Below are positions 1-8,220 of a stretch of DNA of 64,000 nucleotides, in pieces. Source of the stretch: Pandoraea anapnoica (GTDB lineage: Bacteria > Pseudomonadota > Gammaproteobacteria > Burkholderiales > Burkholderiaceae); NCBI RefSeq assembly GCF_902459765.1, contig NZ_CABPSP010000009.1:1-64000 (forward strand), written 5' to 3'. The position numbers and the translations under genes were made by a program. The notes beneath the pieces were generated by a model. That model was not told the origin of the DNA. It saw nothing but the letters and a program-made list of their open reading frames with translations, and made no database searches. Each line of letters begins with the position of its first letter. The first letter of the stretch is position 1.

Positions 1-173
1 GCGGAATAGCCACCAACGCAGCCGAGGTAGATCAGCCACGTGTAGATCGTGAGTTGATGGGTAAAGCCCTGGTAGAGAAAGACGGCCGTCGCAGCGGCTG
101 ATGCGATGCTCGGCCATAGTTGCAGGTGGCTCAATCGGCCGTTCGCGTCGGTGATCAGTTCGCGCAGGTTCAT
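1..173 (-). CDS. Small phage membrane protein (holin-like), 3' end outside window
   Basis: The gene starts at ATG 173 (MNLRELITDANGRLSHLQLW...) and runs off the left edge still open. Two hydrophobic stretches are visible (SIASAAATAVFLY and WLIYLGCVGGY), which suggests membrane segments. It begins 10 nt after the endolysin stop, so it sits in the lysis module where Mu-like phages often carry holin or accessory membrane proteins. The holin role is inferred from position only. Confidence 0.6.
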   Translation of the reverse strand, partial: MNLRELITDANGRLSHLQLWPSIASAAATAVFLYQGFTHQLTIYTWLIYLGCVGGYS

Positions 174-182
174 TGCCGCCCC

Positions 183-707
183 TCAGCCGACCGCGATCTG
201 ACCGCCGCACGCCTTGTAGATCTCGGCAAGTGACGCGAGGCTGTTCTGGTGCTGGCCGTAGCTATTTCCCGGCAACGACGCCCATATATTCGAGCAGGCG
301 GCAATCGCCATTGCGAATTGCCCGTGCTGGATCATCTCCAGCGCACCCTGCTCCCGGATCTGCTGAAGCGCGATCATGTCCTGCGATAGCGGGCTGAAGT
401 CGGGAAGGTCCAGTTCCTTGGCGTAAGGCGCGAACCAGCGATGCAGCAATTGATAGCGGCCAGCGGCCGTCGAATCCAGCTCGTGATTGAGCACGTTCGG
501 ATGCGTGTCATACGAAGGGAAGGTGAGGAGCGACGGAGCGAACTCGCCGCCGCAGCTCTTGCGCATGGGGCCGTGCGAGCCGACCAGGACGTTGTAGCCA
601 TCGTCGCTATTGGCGAGCGTCCATGCGTCGATCTCGCTGCGAGCTACGGTATCGAGCAGCGCGATAACGTTCGCGCCGCCCGCCACCTCCGGTGAAATTC
701 GTGCCAT
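183..707 (-). CDS. Endolysin, lambda R-like transglycosylase (GH104 family)
   Basis: Peptidoglycan-cleaving lysis enzyme. The 174-aa product has the family signatures DDGYNVLVG, STAAGRYQLLHRW and LPDFSPLSQDMIALQQI in the same order as lambda R. ATG 707 was chosen over the upstream in-frame ATG because AGGAGT lies 7 nt before it and the protein then begins MARISPEV, like the second endolysin of this window. No signal peptide is visible, so release by a holin is expected. It follows mor, as in late Mu-like transcription. Confidence 0.9.
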   Translation of the reverse strand: MARISPEVAGGANVIALLDTVARSEIDAWTLANSDDGYNVLVGSHGPMRKSCGGEFAPSLLTFPSYDTHPNVLNHELDSTAAGRYQLLHRWFAPYAKELDLPDFSPLSQDMIALQQIREQGALEMIQHGQFAMAIAACSNIWASLPGNSYGQHQNSLASLAEIYKACGGQIAVG

Positions 708-724
708 CGAGTTACTCCTGTCCG

Positions 725-739
725 TGTCATGTAGTGACA
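725..739. promoter_or_regulatory. Palindrome TGTCA-N5-TGACA before the endolysin
   Basis: A perfect 5-bp inverted repeat sits 18 nt upstream of the endolysin ATG, between it and the terminator after mor. Mor/C proteins bind interrupted inverted repeats at middle and late promoters, so it may be such a site, but it lies closer to the ATG than an activator site at -43 would allow. Role unproven. Confidence 0.25.
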
Positions 740-808
740 TGCAACATCACGAAGTAACTTTACGTTTGTGGTAGCGCTTGTGCGGGCTGGCGGATGTCAC
801 CACCAATG

Positions 809-833
809 AAAAAGCCCCGCACAGTGGCGGGGC
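809..833 (-). terminator. Rho-independent terminator after mor
   Basis: On the minus strand GCCCCGC and GCGGGGC form a 7-bp stem followed by a T-run. It closes the early/middle operon 23 nt after the Mor stop and separates it from the lysis genes. Confidence 0.85.
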
Positions 834-855
834 CGAAAGGTATTACAGGAGAGAG

Positions 856-1293
856 TCAGAACAACGTGCCCTGATCGTCAATCGGTACGTCGTCTGTCAT
901 TTTCAAGATACGCCACACGTGACGGTCGGCGATATGGTATTTCTTCGCCAGTTTCGCCACGCTCCCACGTGAGCCGTATTCCCGCGCCAGTTTGTCAAAC
1001 TCACTACGAATGGCACGACCACGCAACTCACGCATCGCCCGCTCGCACTTCGGCACATACAGATTGTTCCCGCCGAAGTACTTTGAGATGTTGGTCGCGG
1101 CGCGATACCCTACGATCTCCGATAACGCTTCGAAACTTGCCTCGCCGTCCCGCCGCGTTGTCAGATAAACCGGCACCGGGAAGGTGGTGCCGCCCAGTTG
1201 CTCCACGAGACGCGTCGCCTTGGAAATGCCAATCACCCGAACCAACAATTGAGCCACCTCGGGAAGAAGGTGTTCAACGTCGCCGAAGTTCAT
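856..1293 (-). CDS. Mor-family transcription activator
   Basis: Product of 145 aa. The C-terminal part contains a helix-turn-helix (about residues 100-140: SVAKLAKKYHIADRHVWRIL) preceded by the domain that dimerises in Mor/C proteins (SKATRLVEQLGG, FGGNNLYVPK). In Mu, Mor turns on middle/late transcription. ATG 1293 is preceded by AGGAGG at 5 nt; the longer in-frame ATG has no such site. It overlaps the end of gemA by 20 nt and is the last gene before a terminator, the usual Mu position. Confidence 0.88.
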   Translation of the reverse strand: MNFGDVEHLLPEVAQLLVRVIGISKATRLVEQLGGTTFPVPVYLTTRRDGEASFEALSEIVGYRAATNISKYFGGNNLYVPKCERAMRELRGRAIRSEFDKLAREYGSRGSVAKLAKKYHIADRHVWRILKMTDDVPIDDQGTLF

Positions 1294-1687
1294 TGCGCCT
1301 CCTATCCGCATCCTTCTGCAACGCGGCGATAAGCATGGTCAGTTCTTCGCCCTGGCAAAACTCGATGGCGTCCACCTTGCAGATGCGCTTTACCATCCCT
1401 TTCGTGATGTAGCTCCAAGATCGTCCGGCGTCCGCGAGCAGAGCTTCAATCTTTCGCAACTTCGGCTCGTAGATTGTGGCGACCTTGGGGCGACGGCCGA
1501 GCGACTCTTTTGGCACAAAGCCGGAGCGTTTCATGTGACGCAGCACTCGCTCGGCCGTCGCCGGAGTCAAGTCCTTGGCTGACCTGACTCCCGCCGCCTC
1601 AAAAAGCATTGCACGGTACGTGTCGTCGTCCATGCCGAGTTTCTGCCGGGCAACATGGATCAGGGTCAGCAACTTGCCCGATATCAC
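1274..1687 (-). CDS. gemA: GemA-like regulatory protein (gp16 / DUF1018 family)
   Basis: Product of 137 aa. It opens with a conserved block typical of GemA (LLTLIHVARQKLGMDDDTYR, AAGVRSAKDLTP) and has the later element KRICKVDAIEFC. In Mu, GemA affects host gene expression and DNA topology. The start is GTG 1687, with GGAGG five bases upstream; the four-base overlap GTGA with the upstream 31-codon ORF suggests translational coupling. Confidence 0.88.
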   Translation of the reverse strand: MISGKLLTLIHVARQKLGMDDDTYRAMLFEAAGVRSAKDLTPATAERVLRHMKRSGFVPKESLGRRPKVATIYEPKLRKIEALLADAGRSWSYITKGMVKRICKVDAIEFCQGEELTMLIAALQKDADRRRNELRRR

Positions 1688-1779
1688 TTTTTCCTCCAGA
1701 ACCAACGGAGCAAGTCACGGCGGCAAATCCAGCCGAACGAGACCAGCCCGAAGATGATCACGTACATGTCGGCCGTCAT
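1684..1779 (-). CDS. 31-aa membrane peptide in the early operon
   Basis: ATG 1779 is preceded by GGAGGTGA at a good distance, and the frame runs 31 codons to a TGA that overlaps the GTG of gemA. The ATG overlaps the upstream stop (ATGA). The peptide has one hydrophobic segment (MYVIIFGLVSFGWIC) followed by a very basic, Trp-rich tail (RRDLLRWFWRKK), as in a single-pass inner-membrane protein. No family recognised. The double coupling makes it very likely translated. Confidence 0.7.
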   Translation of the reverse strand: MTADMYVIIFGLVSFGWICRRDLLRWFWRKK

Positions 1780-2246
1780 GGCGTCACCTCCGAAGCAGGA
1801 GGTGCGCCGCCTCCAAGATTCACGCTAACCGTCGTGCGCTGACTTGGCGTGACCACCTGGACGCTTTCGCAGACCTTGCAAAGGTGATTGATTGCGGAGC
1901 GTCCATTCGGCCAGTCGGGCATGAAGTACGTCACCGTGTCGCTGTAGAACGGATCCTTCTTCACGTAGCGCTTGCCGCAAGCCTTCTCCGCTGCGCGCCG
2001 GGTCTTCGCCGAACAGACCTTGCGGACTGACCTGCGCAGGAATTTCTGCTCCGGCAACGGCGTTTCGTTCCATGCCCACCGGTACGAATACTCGCCGTTC
2101 ACATAGGTGATGACGCGATAGACCAGGCGCTTCCACGGCCGCACTGAAAGCGTGACCTTGAAGCCGTCGCACATCAGGTCGACACGCCCATACGGCAAGG
2201 CCAGCTCTTCCTCCAGCTCGGCCCGCTGCTCTTTGCTCAAACTCAT
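1776..2246 (-). CDS. Hypothetical Mu-like early protein
   Basis: Product of 156 aa starting at ATG 2246 (MSLSKEQRAELEEEL), with GGAG upstream. The middle is rich in aromatic and basic residues (SVRPWKRLVYRVITYVNGEYSYRW; Lys/Arg-rich KTRRAAEKACGKRYVKK). There is a CxxC (LCKVC) near the C-terminus. No known family was recognised. The gene overlaps the next small ORF by ATGA and is clearly part of the operon. Confidence 0.7.
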   Translation of the reverse strand: MSLSKEQRAELEEELALPYGRVDLMCDGFKVTLSVRPWKRLVYRVITYVNGEYSYRWAWNETPLPEQKFLRRSVRKVCSAKTRRAAEKACGKRYVKKDPFYSDTVTYFMPDWPNGRSAINHLCKVCESVQVVTPSQRTTVSVNLGGGAPPASEVTP

Positions 2247-2262
2247 GGCAATCTCCGATGGG

Positions 2263-2877
2263 TTAGATAGCAGCGATGTCCAGGCTGATCGCCTTGTACT
2301 CTTTCGTGGACTCGTCGCGCTCGTAGATCCGGACATACGGCTTTGTGCCCGTCACACGAATGCTATCGACAATGGCGCGCATCGCTGTAGCCCACTTGGG
2401 GTCGTCAATGTTCAGACGCCGCAACCCGAGGACGCGGCCGGTATTCACGTTGCCTTCTTTGTCGACTTGGAATGCCTCGTTGATGATTGCCTTGACCTTG
2501 CCATCGCTATCCTTCGTCCATTCGCGCAAGCACTCGTCAATGAGTTCCTTGGCCGCTTGCAACTGCTCGCCGAACTGGATGCGTTCCGCGATTTGACGAA
2601 CGACCTTGTATCGTCCATCGAACGTCATCAGCGTGACGTTTCCCTTGGCTCCTCCGGACTTCACGCCGTACTGCTCGAAGCTCGCTGCTACAAACGCCTC
2701 GATATCAGTAAAGGCGCGCAGCTTGTATTCCATCAGTTCCGCCTGCACGCGCAGCGCTTCTTTCACCAAAGCGCGCACCGTTTGGTCGCGCAATTCGTCA
2801 ATTGGCTTGACCATCCCCTTGGGGATAAGCCGACCGTGCGCGTCACACGCAAATCCATCGGGAATTTCTTGTTCCAT
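2263..2877 (-). CDS. DUF3164 family protein of Mu-like phages
   Basis: Product of 204 aa. It starts at ATG 2877 with AGGAGAT upstream (MEQEIPDGFACDAHGRLIPK). The N-terminal phrase GRLIPKGMVKPIDELRDQTV and the block KGNVTLMTFDGRYKVVRQI are typical of DUF3164, a protein of unknown function in the early region of many Mu-like phages. The middle is predicted to be helical. It lies 16 nt upstream of the 156-aa gene. Confidence 0.8.
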   Translation of the reverse strand: MEQEIPDGFACDAHGRLIPKGMVKPIDELRDQTVRALVKEALRVQAELMEYKLRAFTDIEAFVAASFEQYGVKSGGAKGNVTLMTFDGRYKVVRQIAERIQFGEQLQAAKELIDECLREWTKDSDGKVKAIINEAFQVDKEGNVNTGRVLGLRRLNIDDPKWATAMRAIVDSIRVTGTKPYVRIYERDESTKEYKAISLDIAAI

Positions 2878-2902
2878 TTGATATCTCCTGAATTCGGATC
2901 GT

Positions 2903-3499
2903 TTAGTGGCGCGGGCTGCTACGGACGTATGTCTCGACAAAGTTCGCGACAGCTTCGAGCACACCAGCCTGGTCACCCTCAAGGTGAGCCGTGACGAACG
3001 GCCACACGCCGTTGCCAAGGCTCTTCAGCGAGGCTTCAAGCCGCTCGGAGCGCAATGCCTGCTCGATGCCAGCCCGGTGGGCGTCGTCAAGCTTGAGTTG
3101 CAGCACTGCCACGTCGCCAAGTTGCCAAGGGTCTTCGAAACCGGACTTGTATTCCGGCATCGGCTCGCCGGAAGTCTTGGCGCGGGCCGATTTCTCCCAA
3201 TGCTCGATGTGGCAAAAGTCCGAGAAGTCATTCATTTCCTCGAACGCCTCACGCAGCTCAGGCAAGGCGTTTAGTTGATGCTGAAGCAGTGCCGCCACCC
3301 CGCGAAAGTCCCCGCGCAGATGTTGCCGATAGACATGGTTGGCGAACAACGTCAGCAACTGATATTTGCCGTACACCGTGGACAGTTGAGTCGAATGCGC
3401 GAGCAGCTCACCGTTGACGCGGCTCAACTCAGCGCGTAGCTCGTCTGCGCTACGGAGCGAAATGGGATTGACGATGGTCGGGCGTTGCTGTGCGTTCAT
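2903..3499 (-). CDS. Hypothetical Mu-like early protein
   Basis: Product of 198 aa starting at ATG 3499, which overlaps the upstream stop as ATGA and has GGAG before it. The sequence is mostly helical and acidic (ELREAFEEMNDFSDFCHIEHWEK, LKLDDAHRAGIEQALRSERLEASL). No catalytic motif or known family was recognised. Its place between a DNA-binding protein and DUF3164 fits a replication or host-modulation role, which is inference only. Confidence 0.65.
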   Translation of the reverse strand: MNAQQRPTIVNPISLRSADELRAELSRVNGELLAHSTQLSTVYGKYQLLTLFANHVYRQHLRGDFRGVAALLQHQLNALPELREAFEEMNDFSDFCHIEHWEKSARAKTSGEPMPEYKSGFEDPWQLGDVAVLQLKLDDAHRAGIEQALRSERLEASLKSLGNGVWPFVTAHLEGDQAGVLEAVANFVETYVRSSPRH

Positions 3500-3918
3500 T
3501 GCGCTGCTCCAGTGATGAGGTCGATGTTGATGGCGTCGAGGAAACCAACGAGCGACGCGCGCTCGCCGGATGTCAGGAAGATCTCCTTGTTCTTCTTCGT
3601 GATACACAAGCGCCCGTCCGTGTAGAAACCGCACGAGAAGTCACCGTCGTCAGACGTTGACTGCGCGACGGCCTTCCGCGGGCGACCACGCGCTGGCGCG
3701 CCAACCGGCAGGAACTCGCGGATGAGGGACTGGGACGGGTGATAGAAAACAACCGATCCACGCCCCTGGGGGTCTTTGATCACCTTGCCGTTGGTGATCG
3801 ACGGGAGAAGCAGGTCACTGATATCTTCAATGCTCAAATTGCATCCGTCCGCTACCTGAGCAGCCGACGATCCGGGGTGCTCTACGATGTATTTCAGGAT
3901 GGTTTCCGTGTGCGTCAT
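3496..3918 (-). CDS. Hypothetical protein with winged-helix-like N-terminus
   Basis: Product of 140 aa. Residues 1-50 (TILKYIVEHPGSSAAQVADG, DISDLLLPSITNGKVIKD) read like a winged helix with a wing at GRGSVVFY. An AT-hook-like GRPRK lies near residue 79, so DNA binding is likely. The C-terminal half has FYTDGRLCITKKNKEIFLT. The start ATG 3918 has AGGA upstream. Exact role unknown. Confidence 0.65.
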   Translation of the reverse strand: MTHTETILKYIVEHPGSSAAQVADGCNLSIEDISDLLLPSITNGKVIKDPQGRGSVVFYHPSQSLIREFLPVGAPARGRPRKAVAQSTSDDGDFSCGFYTDGRLCITKKNKEIFLTSGERASLVGFLDAINIDLITGAAQ

Positions 3919-3975
3919 TTCGTAGTCCTAATAAAATGTTGCGTATTTCCGCTGAAAAAATGTGATTGACTCTGG

Positions 3976-4284
3976 TTAGGCGATCTCCTCCCTTTCAGTC
4001 CAGATGACGCGAACGTCATTCAGGCGAAACTGGCCCTTTCGGGTTCGGACGCCATCGACAACGGACTCGACGTAATACACGGCCGTGCCGTCCATGACCT
4101 TTGCGATGCACTCGCTGGTCGGCTCCAGTTGCACGGTTGGCGGCATGTGCTTCGAATGCTCAAAACCTAGGGGAACCAAGCCCTTCGCCTCCAGCTCACC
4201 GATGGTGCGCAGAATGAGCGCGGGACTGGACGTAAGGCTCGCAACCGCTTCGCCAGGGAGGTTGGCGGGAAATTGTGTGTTCAT
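3976..4284 (-). CDS. Hypothetical Mu-like early protein
   Basis: Product of 102 aa, ATG 4284 preceded by AAGGAGT. The N-terminal half could be a small helix-turn-helix (GEAVASLTSSPALILRTIGE, LEAKGLVPLG), and the C-terminal half is beta-rich (AVYYVESVVDGVRTRKGQFRL). No family recognised. Confidence 0.6.
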   Translation of the reverse strand: MNTQFPANLPGEAVASLTSSPALILRTIGELEAKGLVPLGFEHSKHMPPTVQLEPTSECIAKVMDGTAVYYVESVVDGVRTRKGQFRLNDVRVIWTEREEIA

Positions 4285-4287
4285 CGT

Positions 4288-4650
4288 CTACTCCTTTGCA
4301 CCTGCGGTTTGCCTTGAGCGATTAGAGGCTCCTTTTGCGGGGCAATTGACACAGACCCGACACGCTCGCCACTGCGGCATCTCAAACGGCTTGTTCATCG
4401 GCATTCGTCGCATCGCGATTTCGTGGCAGTCATCCAGCGACAATACCTTTCCCGTATGCGGACACTCGACAGCGCACAGGCTTGTCAAGACTCGCGCCTG
4501 CATCCTGTCCGTCTTGCCCGGGTACTTGCCGCTAAGTAGTAGACTCACTGACGTCCGCGACACCTTCAGTCGCTTCGCGATCTCCGTGGCCGACTCCTTT
4601 TCGACGGCGGCGCGAAGCCGCTCCAACCAATTCGGAATCTCAGCAAACAT
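4288..4650 (-). CDS. Small HTH protein with Cys-rich tail
   Basis: Product of 120 aa. It starts at ATG 4650 (MFAEIPNWLERLRAAVEKES) with AAGGAGG upstream. Residues 20-40 (SATEIAKRLKVSRTSVSLLL) form a clear helix-turn-helix of the LacI/Cro kind. The second half has cysteines in pairs (CAVECPH, CRVCVNC) that could hold a metal. Proteins of this layout are common after the MuB gene in Mu-like phages of Burkholderiales; their function is not established. Confidence 0.7.
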   Translation of the reverse strand: MFAEIPNWLERLRAAVEKESATEIAKRLKVSRTSVSLLLSGKYPGKTDRMQARVLTSLCAVECPHTGKVLSLDDCHEIAMRRMPMNKPFEMPQWRACRVCVNCPAKGASNRSRQTAGAKE

Positions 4651-5269
4651 CACTTCCAGCCTCCTTGCTCCAGACAACGCGCTTCAGATTCTGGTCGTAG
4701 ACGCTGCGTCGCTTCTGCACCATCGGTGGAAGTGGCCCGGTGTATTTCCCAGGCATGAGGCGATACCTTGCCGCCTTCGCGCCTGCCGCCCGGATGCCGC
4801 GCCGCGCATCGACCTCTATCCTCACGTATCCGGCCAGCACAAGAAATCTGACGAAATTCTGCGCGGTCATGGCGGCGATTTGGACGTCCTCTGTCGAGGC
4901 AGCCAGGGCCAACTCCGCCACGGAGAAACTTCCCAGAATTCGCATGGTTCGCCACAGGTTCTCGCAGTACGTCGGCGGAAGGACGTTGCCGCGCAGGTCG
5001 ATACGGGGAGCCTCGATGCCTGCATCCTTCTTTAGGCGGTACCGCCCTGCATTCGTCACGCGTGCGCGCTGGCCGGTGACTTCGATATAGCCTGCCGTCT
5101 GCAATGACCGAAGGTACTTGCGGGTCGTCTCCGTCGACACGCGGCTGCACGTTGCAACTGCTCGTGCTGTGAATTCGGCTCGGTTCTCTCGTATCGCCTC
5201 CCAGATCCGTTGACGTTGAACGTTGCCTCCGACGGCATCACCTTCCGCTTCAATAGGCTTCATAGCCAT
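4640..5269 (-). CDS. Hypothetical DNA-binding protein downstream of MuB
   Basis: Product of 209 aa. Residues 18-75 resemble a winged helix (RQRIWEAIRENRAEFTARAV, TRKYLRSLQTAGYIEVTG), and a second similar unit follows around residues 100-165 (LASTEDVQIAAMTAQNFVRF, LVLAGYVRIE). The first ATG, 5269, has AGGAGG five bases upstream. It overlaps the next gene by 11 nt. The tandem winged-helix reading is inference; the role in the phage is unknown. Confidence 0.65.
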   Translation of the reverse strand: MAMKPIEAEGDAVGGNVQRQRIWEAIRENRAEFTARAVATCSRVSTETTRKYLRSLQTAGYIEVTGQRARVTNAGRYRLKKDAGIEAPRIDLRGNVLPPTYCENLWRTMRILGSFSVAELALAASTEDVQIAAMTAQNFVRFLVLAGYVRIEVDARRGIRAAGAKAARYRLMPGKYTGPLPPMVQKRRSVYDQNLKRVVWSKEAGSDVC

Positions 5270-5297
5270 GTTTTTCCTCCTAGAACAGTTGACGCGC

Positions 5298-6050
5298 TCA
5301 CACTCGACGCTTCGGTGCTTCGCCGGTGTAGAACTCCCTGTCGCCCCACGATGCCAGGGTCATCGTTTCGGCCCCAAGCTGGAGCCCGCTCTCCTGGATG
5401 TTCTCCAGATTCGTACAGATCCGGCGGACGGAACCGTGGGCCACGTCAACCAACCGCCGGAGCAAGTCCTCCCCAACAGCAACCTTGGGGCAGTAAATTC
5501 TTGCGAGCTTCCGCGCGTCCTCAATGGATCCGGGTTGTGCGGGCACCCACGCCAGCACCCGGCCGTGCATGCGCTCCCATCGCTTGAGCTTGCTGGGCAG
5601 GCCTTCCTCGCCAATCATCAGAATCGGCATTTGGCTGCTTTCATAGATGTCTCGCACCAGCTCGACAAGATTGCGACTCACCATGTGGTCGAACTCATCA
5701 ACGATCAGCGGGCGTCCGCTCGCTGCCAGCTCCTCCGACACGACGTCGACCATGTCGGGCACCGTCAGCCTTCCCTCATGCTGGATGCCCATCTCGTGCA
5801 TTACAGATTTTAGGAAGTGAGTTTTCGTAGTGGATGACTTCGCCGCCACGTATCTGGCGCGCCGCTTGTTCGCCACATAGGCAGCCGCAAAGCTCTTTCC
5901 GAAACCCGAAGGGCCGTACAGGCACACAAGCGCCGGAAGACTATCGCTACGGGTCAGTGCACGCTCGAGCGCCATGTCGCACAGTGCGATGTTCTGCGTT
6001 TGCGCAATGCGGTTGACTGTCGGTTTGTCGGTCGTTGCAATTTCTGTCAT
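5298..6050 (-). CDS. MuB-like AAA+ ATPase, transposition target activator
   Basis: Product of 250 aa. Walker A is GPSGFGKS (residues 46-53) and Walker B is LIVDEFDH (about 115-122). The C-terminal DLLRRLVDVAHGSVRRICTNLENI resembles the MuB sensor/C-terminal region. In Mu, this ATPase coats target DNA and stimulates MuA. It lies 28 nt after the transposase gene, as expected. Confidence 0.92.
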   Translation of the reverse strand: MTEIATTDKPTVNRIAQTQNIALCDMALERALTRSDSLPALVCLYGPSGFGKSFAAAYVANKRRARYVAAKSSTTKTHFLKSVMHEMGIQHEGRLTVPDMVDVVSEELAASGRPLIVDEFDHMVSRNLVELVRDIYESSQMPILMIGEEGLPSKLKRWERMHGRVLAWVPAQPGSIEDARKLARIYCPKVAVGEDLLRRLVDVAHGSVRRICTNLENIQESGLQLGAETMTLASWGDREFYTGEAPKRRV

Positions 6051-6078
6051 GATTCACCTGTGTTTAGTTGGGTAGTTC

Positions 6079-8220
6079 TTAGAGGCTGGCGAGTTGCCCC
6101 TCGCCAGCCTCGTCATCGTGGCGCTTCTGCACCGCAAATTCTTTGCTCTGCTGATATCTCTCGTAAAAGCGGGCATCCTCCTCGGTAAGTACGACACCGT
6201 CTCTGCGTTGGTTTCTCAGATCGATCCAGCGCGCATATCTCTGCTCTGGCGTGTTCCATTGCTCTTGGGCCGTCTCGTCAGGCACGCTATCCACCAACAC
6301 CTGCACCGCCGGTTTGATCGGAACGATTTCCGCATCAACGATGTGCGCATCCAGATCCCCGCGACTTATCCGCCCCAAACCCGGAATGTTCAGCACGTCG
6401 CCTGATTCCGCAGTCAAAGCGCGACGTCCCACGTATTCGGCTTCCACCTCCTCTCGTTTCTGATCCAATCGCTTGATACGAGCGTCCCGGCGCTTCTCGC
6501 GAGCCTGTTCGATGACAGACATCGGGAAATATGGAGCCTCGTTGGCACCAGCGTCGGCTGAGCAGATGTAGCGACCATCTGTGTGGTGAATCCACACTCG
6601 GTGAGCGTCATGCACGTCGTAAGCCACGTGCACCAGGTCTCCGTTGAATTCGGTGAGTGCCTGGCTGAAGTAGCGATTATTGAAGAGCACAACCTCACCG
6701 CGCTGCACCACGCGCTCGATGCGCGGGCGGAAGACTCGATTCACTTCATCCGCCCCCAATTGCATCGGCTCCCACCCCTTGTCGCGGAATCCTGCGAGAA
6801 CGTCCGCTGGCGACATGTGCCTGCGGCGGCCGCTCTCGGGGTCAGTGAATTTCGGCAGTGATCGGTGTGGGCGCTTGTTGTACTCATCGACTTGGTCGGC
6901 ACAGAACAAGACGAAATTGTCCCAACCAATGAGAGGCATGACTCCCCCCTTTCGCACCGCAGCACGCGTAATCTTGAAATGCGCCAGCCGGTGCTCACGA
7001 TCTACGCTCGACCCAACATAGCTGTGCAGTAACTTGGCAGCCTCGACCCAAATTGAGCGATGCGAGCGTTCGATTACGCCCTTCGCCTGGGAGTTATAGG
7101 GAAGCGAATGCTTCACCTGGAACCCAAGCAAACCTTGAAGCCCGGTGCCTTCTTTCTTCAGCAGATGGTTGTTGTATCCAGATCCGTTGTCGACGTAGAA
7201 GATGCTGGGAAGTCCATGACGCACAGCGGCGTCACTAATCGCTTCCAATACGACAAGGCTGGATTCGGACAGGCCAATCGAGAAGCCCACGATCATGCGC
7301 GTTGCGATGTCAATGATCGCCGTGATCTCCGGGCGGAACGGACGACCGTGCAATGGATGCTGAACTTCCGCATCAAAAGTGTGACCGTCCGCGCTCCATA
7401 CGTCATTTGGCAACAAATCAGCGAAGGTGCGACGCACGAACGGGCGCAGGTTCTTCAGCTCTCGTGGCCCCATCCGACCAATCTCGCGAGAGACCTTGCC
7501 GAGTTTCCCGAGGAATCGGCGTACTTGGTGGATCGTGGGCAACTCCCAATCGCAGCCCGCGTGGTATGCCTGGGCAAAATTGCGGTATGCCATTTCGACC
7601 GAAGGTTTCTGCGGAAGCTGATAGAACTCGCAAAAGGGCTTGGCCCATACCGGCGGATCGTAGTCGACTTCATTGAACTTCGGCACTAGATCGCCAGCCT
7701 TGCCCTGCGCCAGCCAGCGCTTGAGCGTACGAACACTGGGGAGGCCGTTCCCCTTGCGACCACGGCTATCACGGGCGGCCCGGAGCATCATGACGACGTG
7801 ATCATCGAGCGCCCCTGAAGCCGCCTGATCCAGAAGAGTCTCCATGGCAGACTGCCGCGACATGCCACACTGCAACATCAAGCGATCAAGCGTGGTCAGG
7901 ATTCCCTTACGGGCATCTGCCGTCAGGCGTTGCGCATCGGTCTCGATAAGATCCGACCGCTTCCCCTCTCTGGATCGTGGATCGACGGGAACCAGGACGA
8001 CACTTGCCAACTGATTGGCGGCACGCTGGCGAATCTGAGACATTAGCGCGGCCGGAGGAACGTATTCCTTACGTGTCCCGCCGATGCCCGTCGATGCTCG
8101 AACGGGCCAGCCCTCCCGATCCGCTTTGGCTGCAATCCCCACCTTTGTAGAAGGAAGACCATCCAACCCCATTGAGACGAGCTCGGCGCATGAGTAATGC
8201 GACTTCACAGCGCCGGTCAT
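6079..8220 (-). CDS. MuA-like DDE transposase
   Basis: Product of 713 aa. Residues 8-58 are a Mu-type DNA-binding domain (GLPSTKVGIAAKADREGW, GIGGTRKEY). A central helix-turn-helix region comes before the RNase H-like core, where DDE residues are visible at D278 (SADGH), D344 (YVDNGSGY) and E384 (KGVIERSHRS). The Mu-type beta-barrel region follows (RVVQRGEVVLFNNRYFSQ). The enzyme cuts and joins the phage ends. The start ATG overlaps the ner stop as ATGA. Confidence 0.96.
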   Translation of the reverse strand: MTGAVKSHYSCAELVSMGLDGLPSTKVGIAAKADREGWPVRASTGIGGTRKEYVPPAALMSQIRQRAANQLASVVLVPVDPRSREGKRSDLIETDAQRLTADARKGILTTLDRLMLQCGMSRQSAMETLLDQAASGALDDHVVMMLRAARDSRGRKGNGLPSVRTLKRWLAQGKAGDLVPKFNEVDYDPPVWAKPFCEFYQLPQKPSVEMAYRNFAQAYHAGCDWELPTIHQVRRFLGKLGKVSREIGRMGPRELKNLRPFVRRTFADLLPNDVWSADGHTFDAEVQHPLHGRPFRPEITAIIDIATRMIVGFSIGLSESSLVVLEAISDAAVRHGLPSIFYVDNGSGYNNHLLKKEGTGLQGLLGFQVKHSLPYNSQAKGVIERSHRSIWVEAAKLLHSYVGSSVDREHRLAHFKITRAAVRKGGVMPLIGWDNFVLFCADQVDEYNKRPHRSLPKFTDPESGRRRHMSPADVLAGFRDKGWEPMQLGADEVNRVFRPRIERVVQRGEVVLFNNRYFSQALTEFNGDLVHVAYDVHDAHRVWIHHTDGRYICSADAGANEAPYFPMSVIEQAREKRRDARIKRLDQKREEVEAEYVGRRALTAESGDVLNIPGLGRISRGDLDAHIVDAEIVPIKPAVQVLVDSVPDETAQEQWNTPEQRYARWIDLRNQRRDGVVLTEEDARFYERYQQSKEFAVQKRHDDEAGEGQLASL

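Noticed and set aside
2152-2994. 280-aa plus-strand frame in the Mu-like region
   Set aside because: Overlaps the DUF3164 gene and its neighbours; the minus-strand genes have ribosome sites and coupled overlaps.
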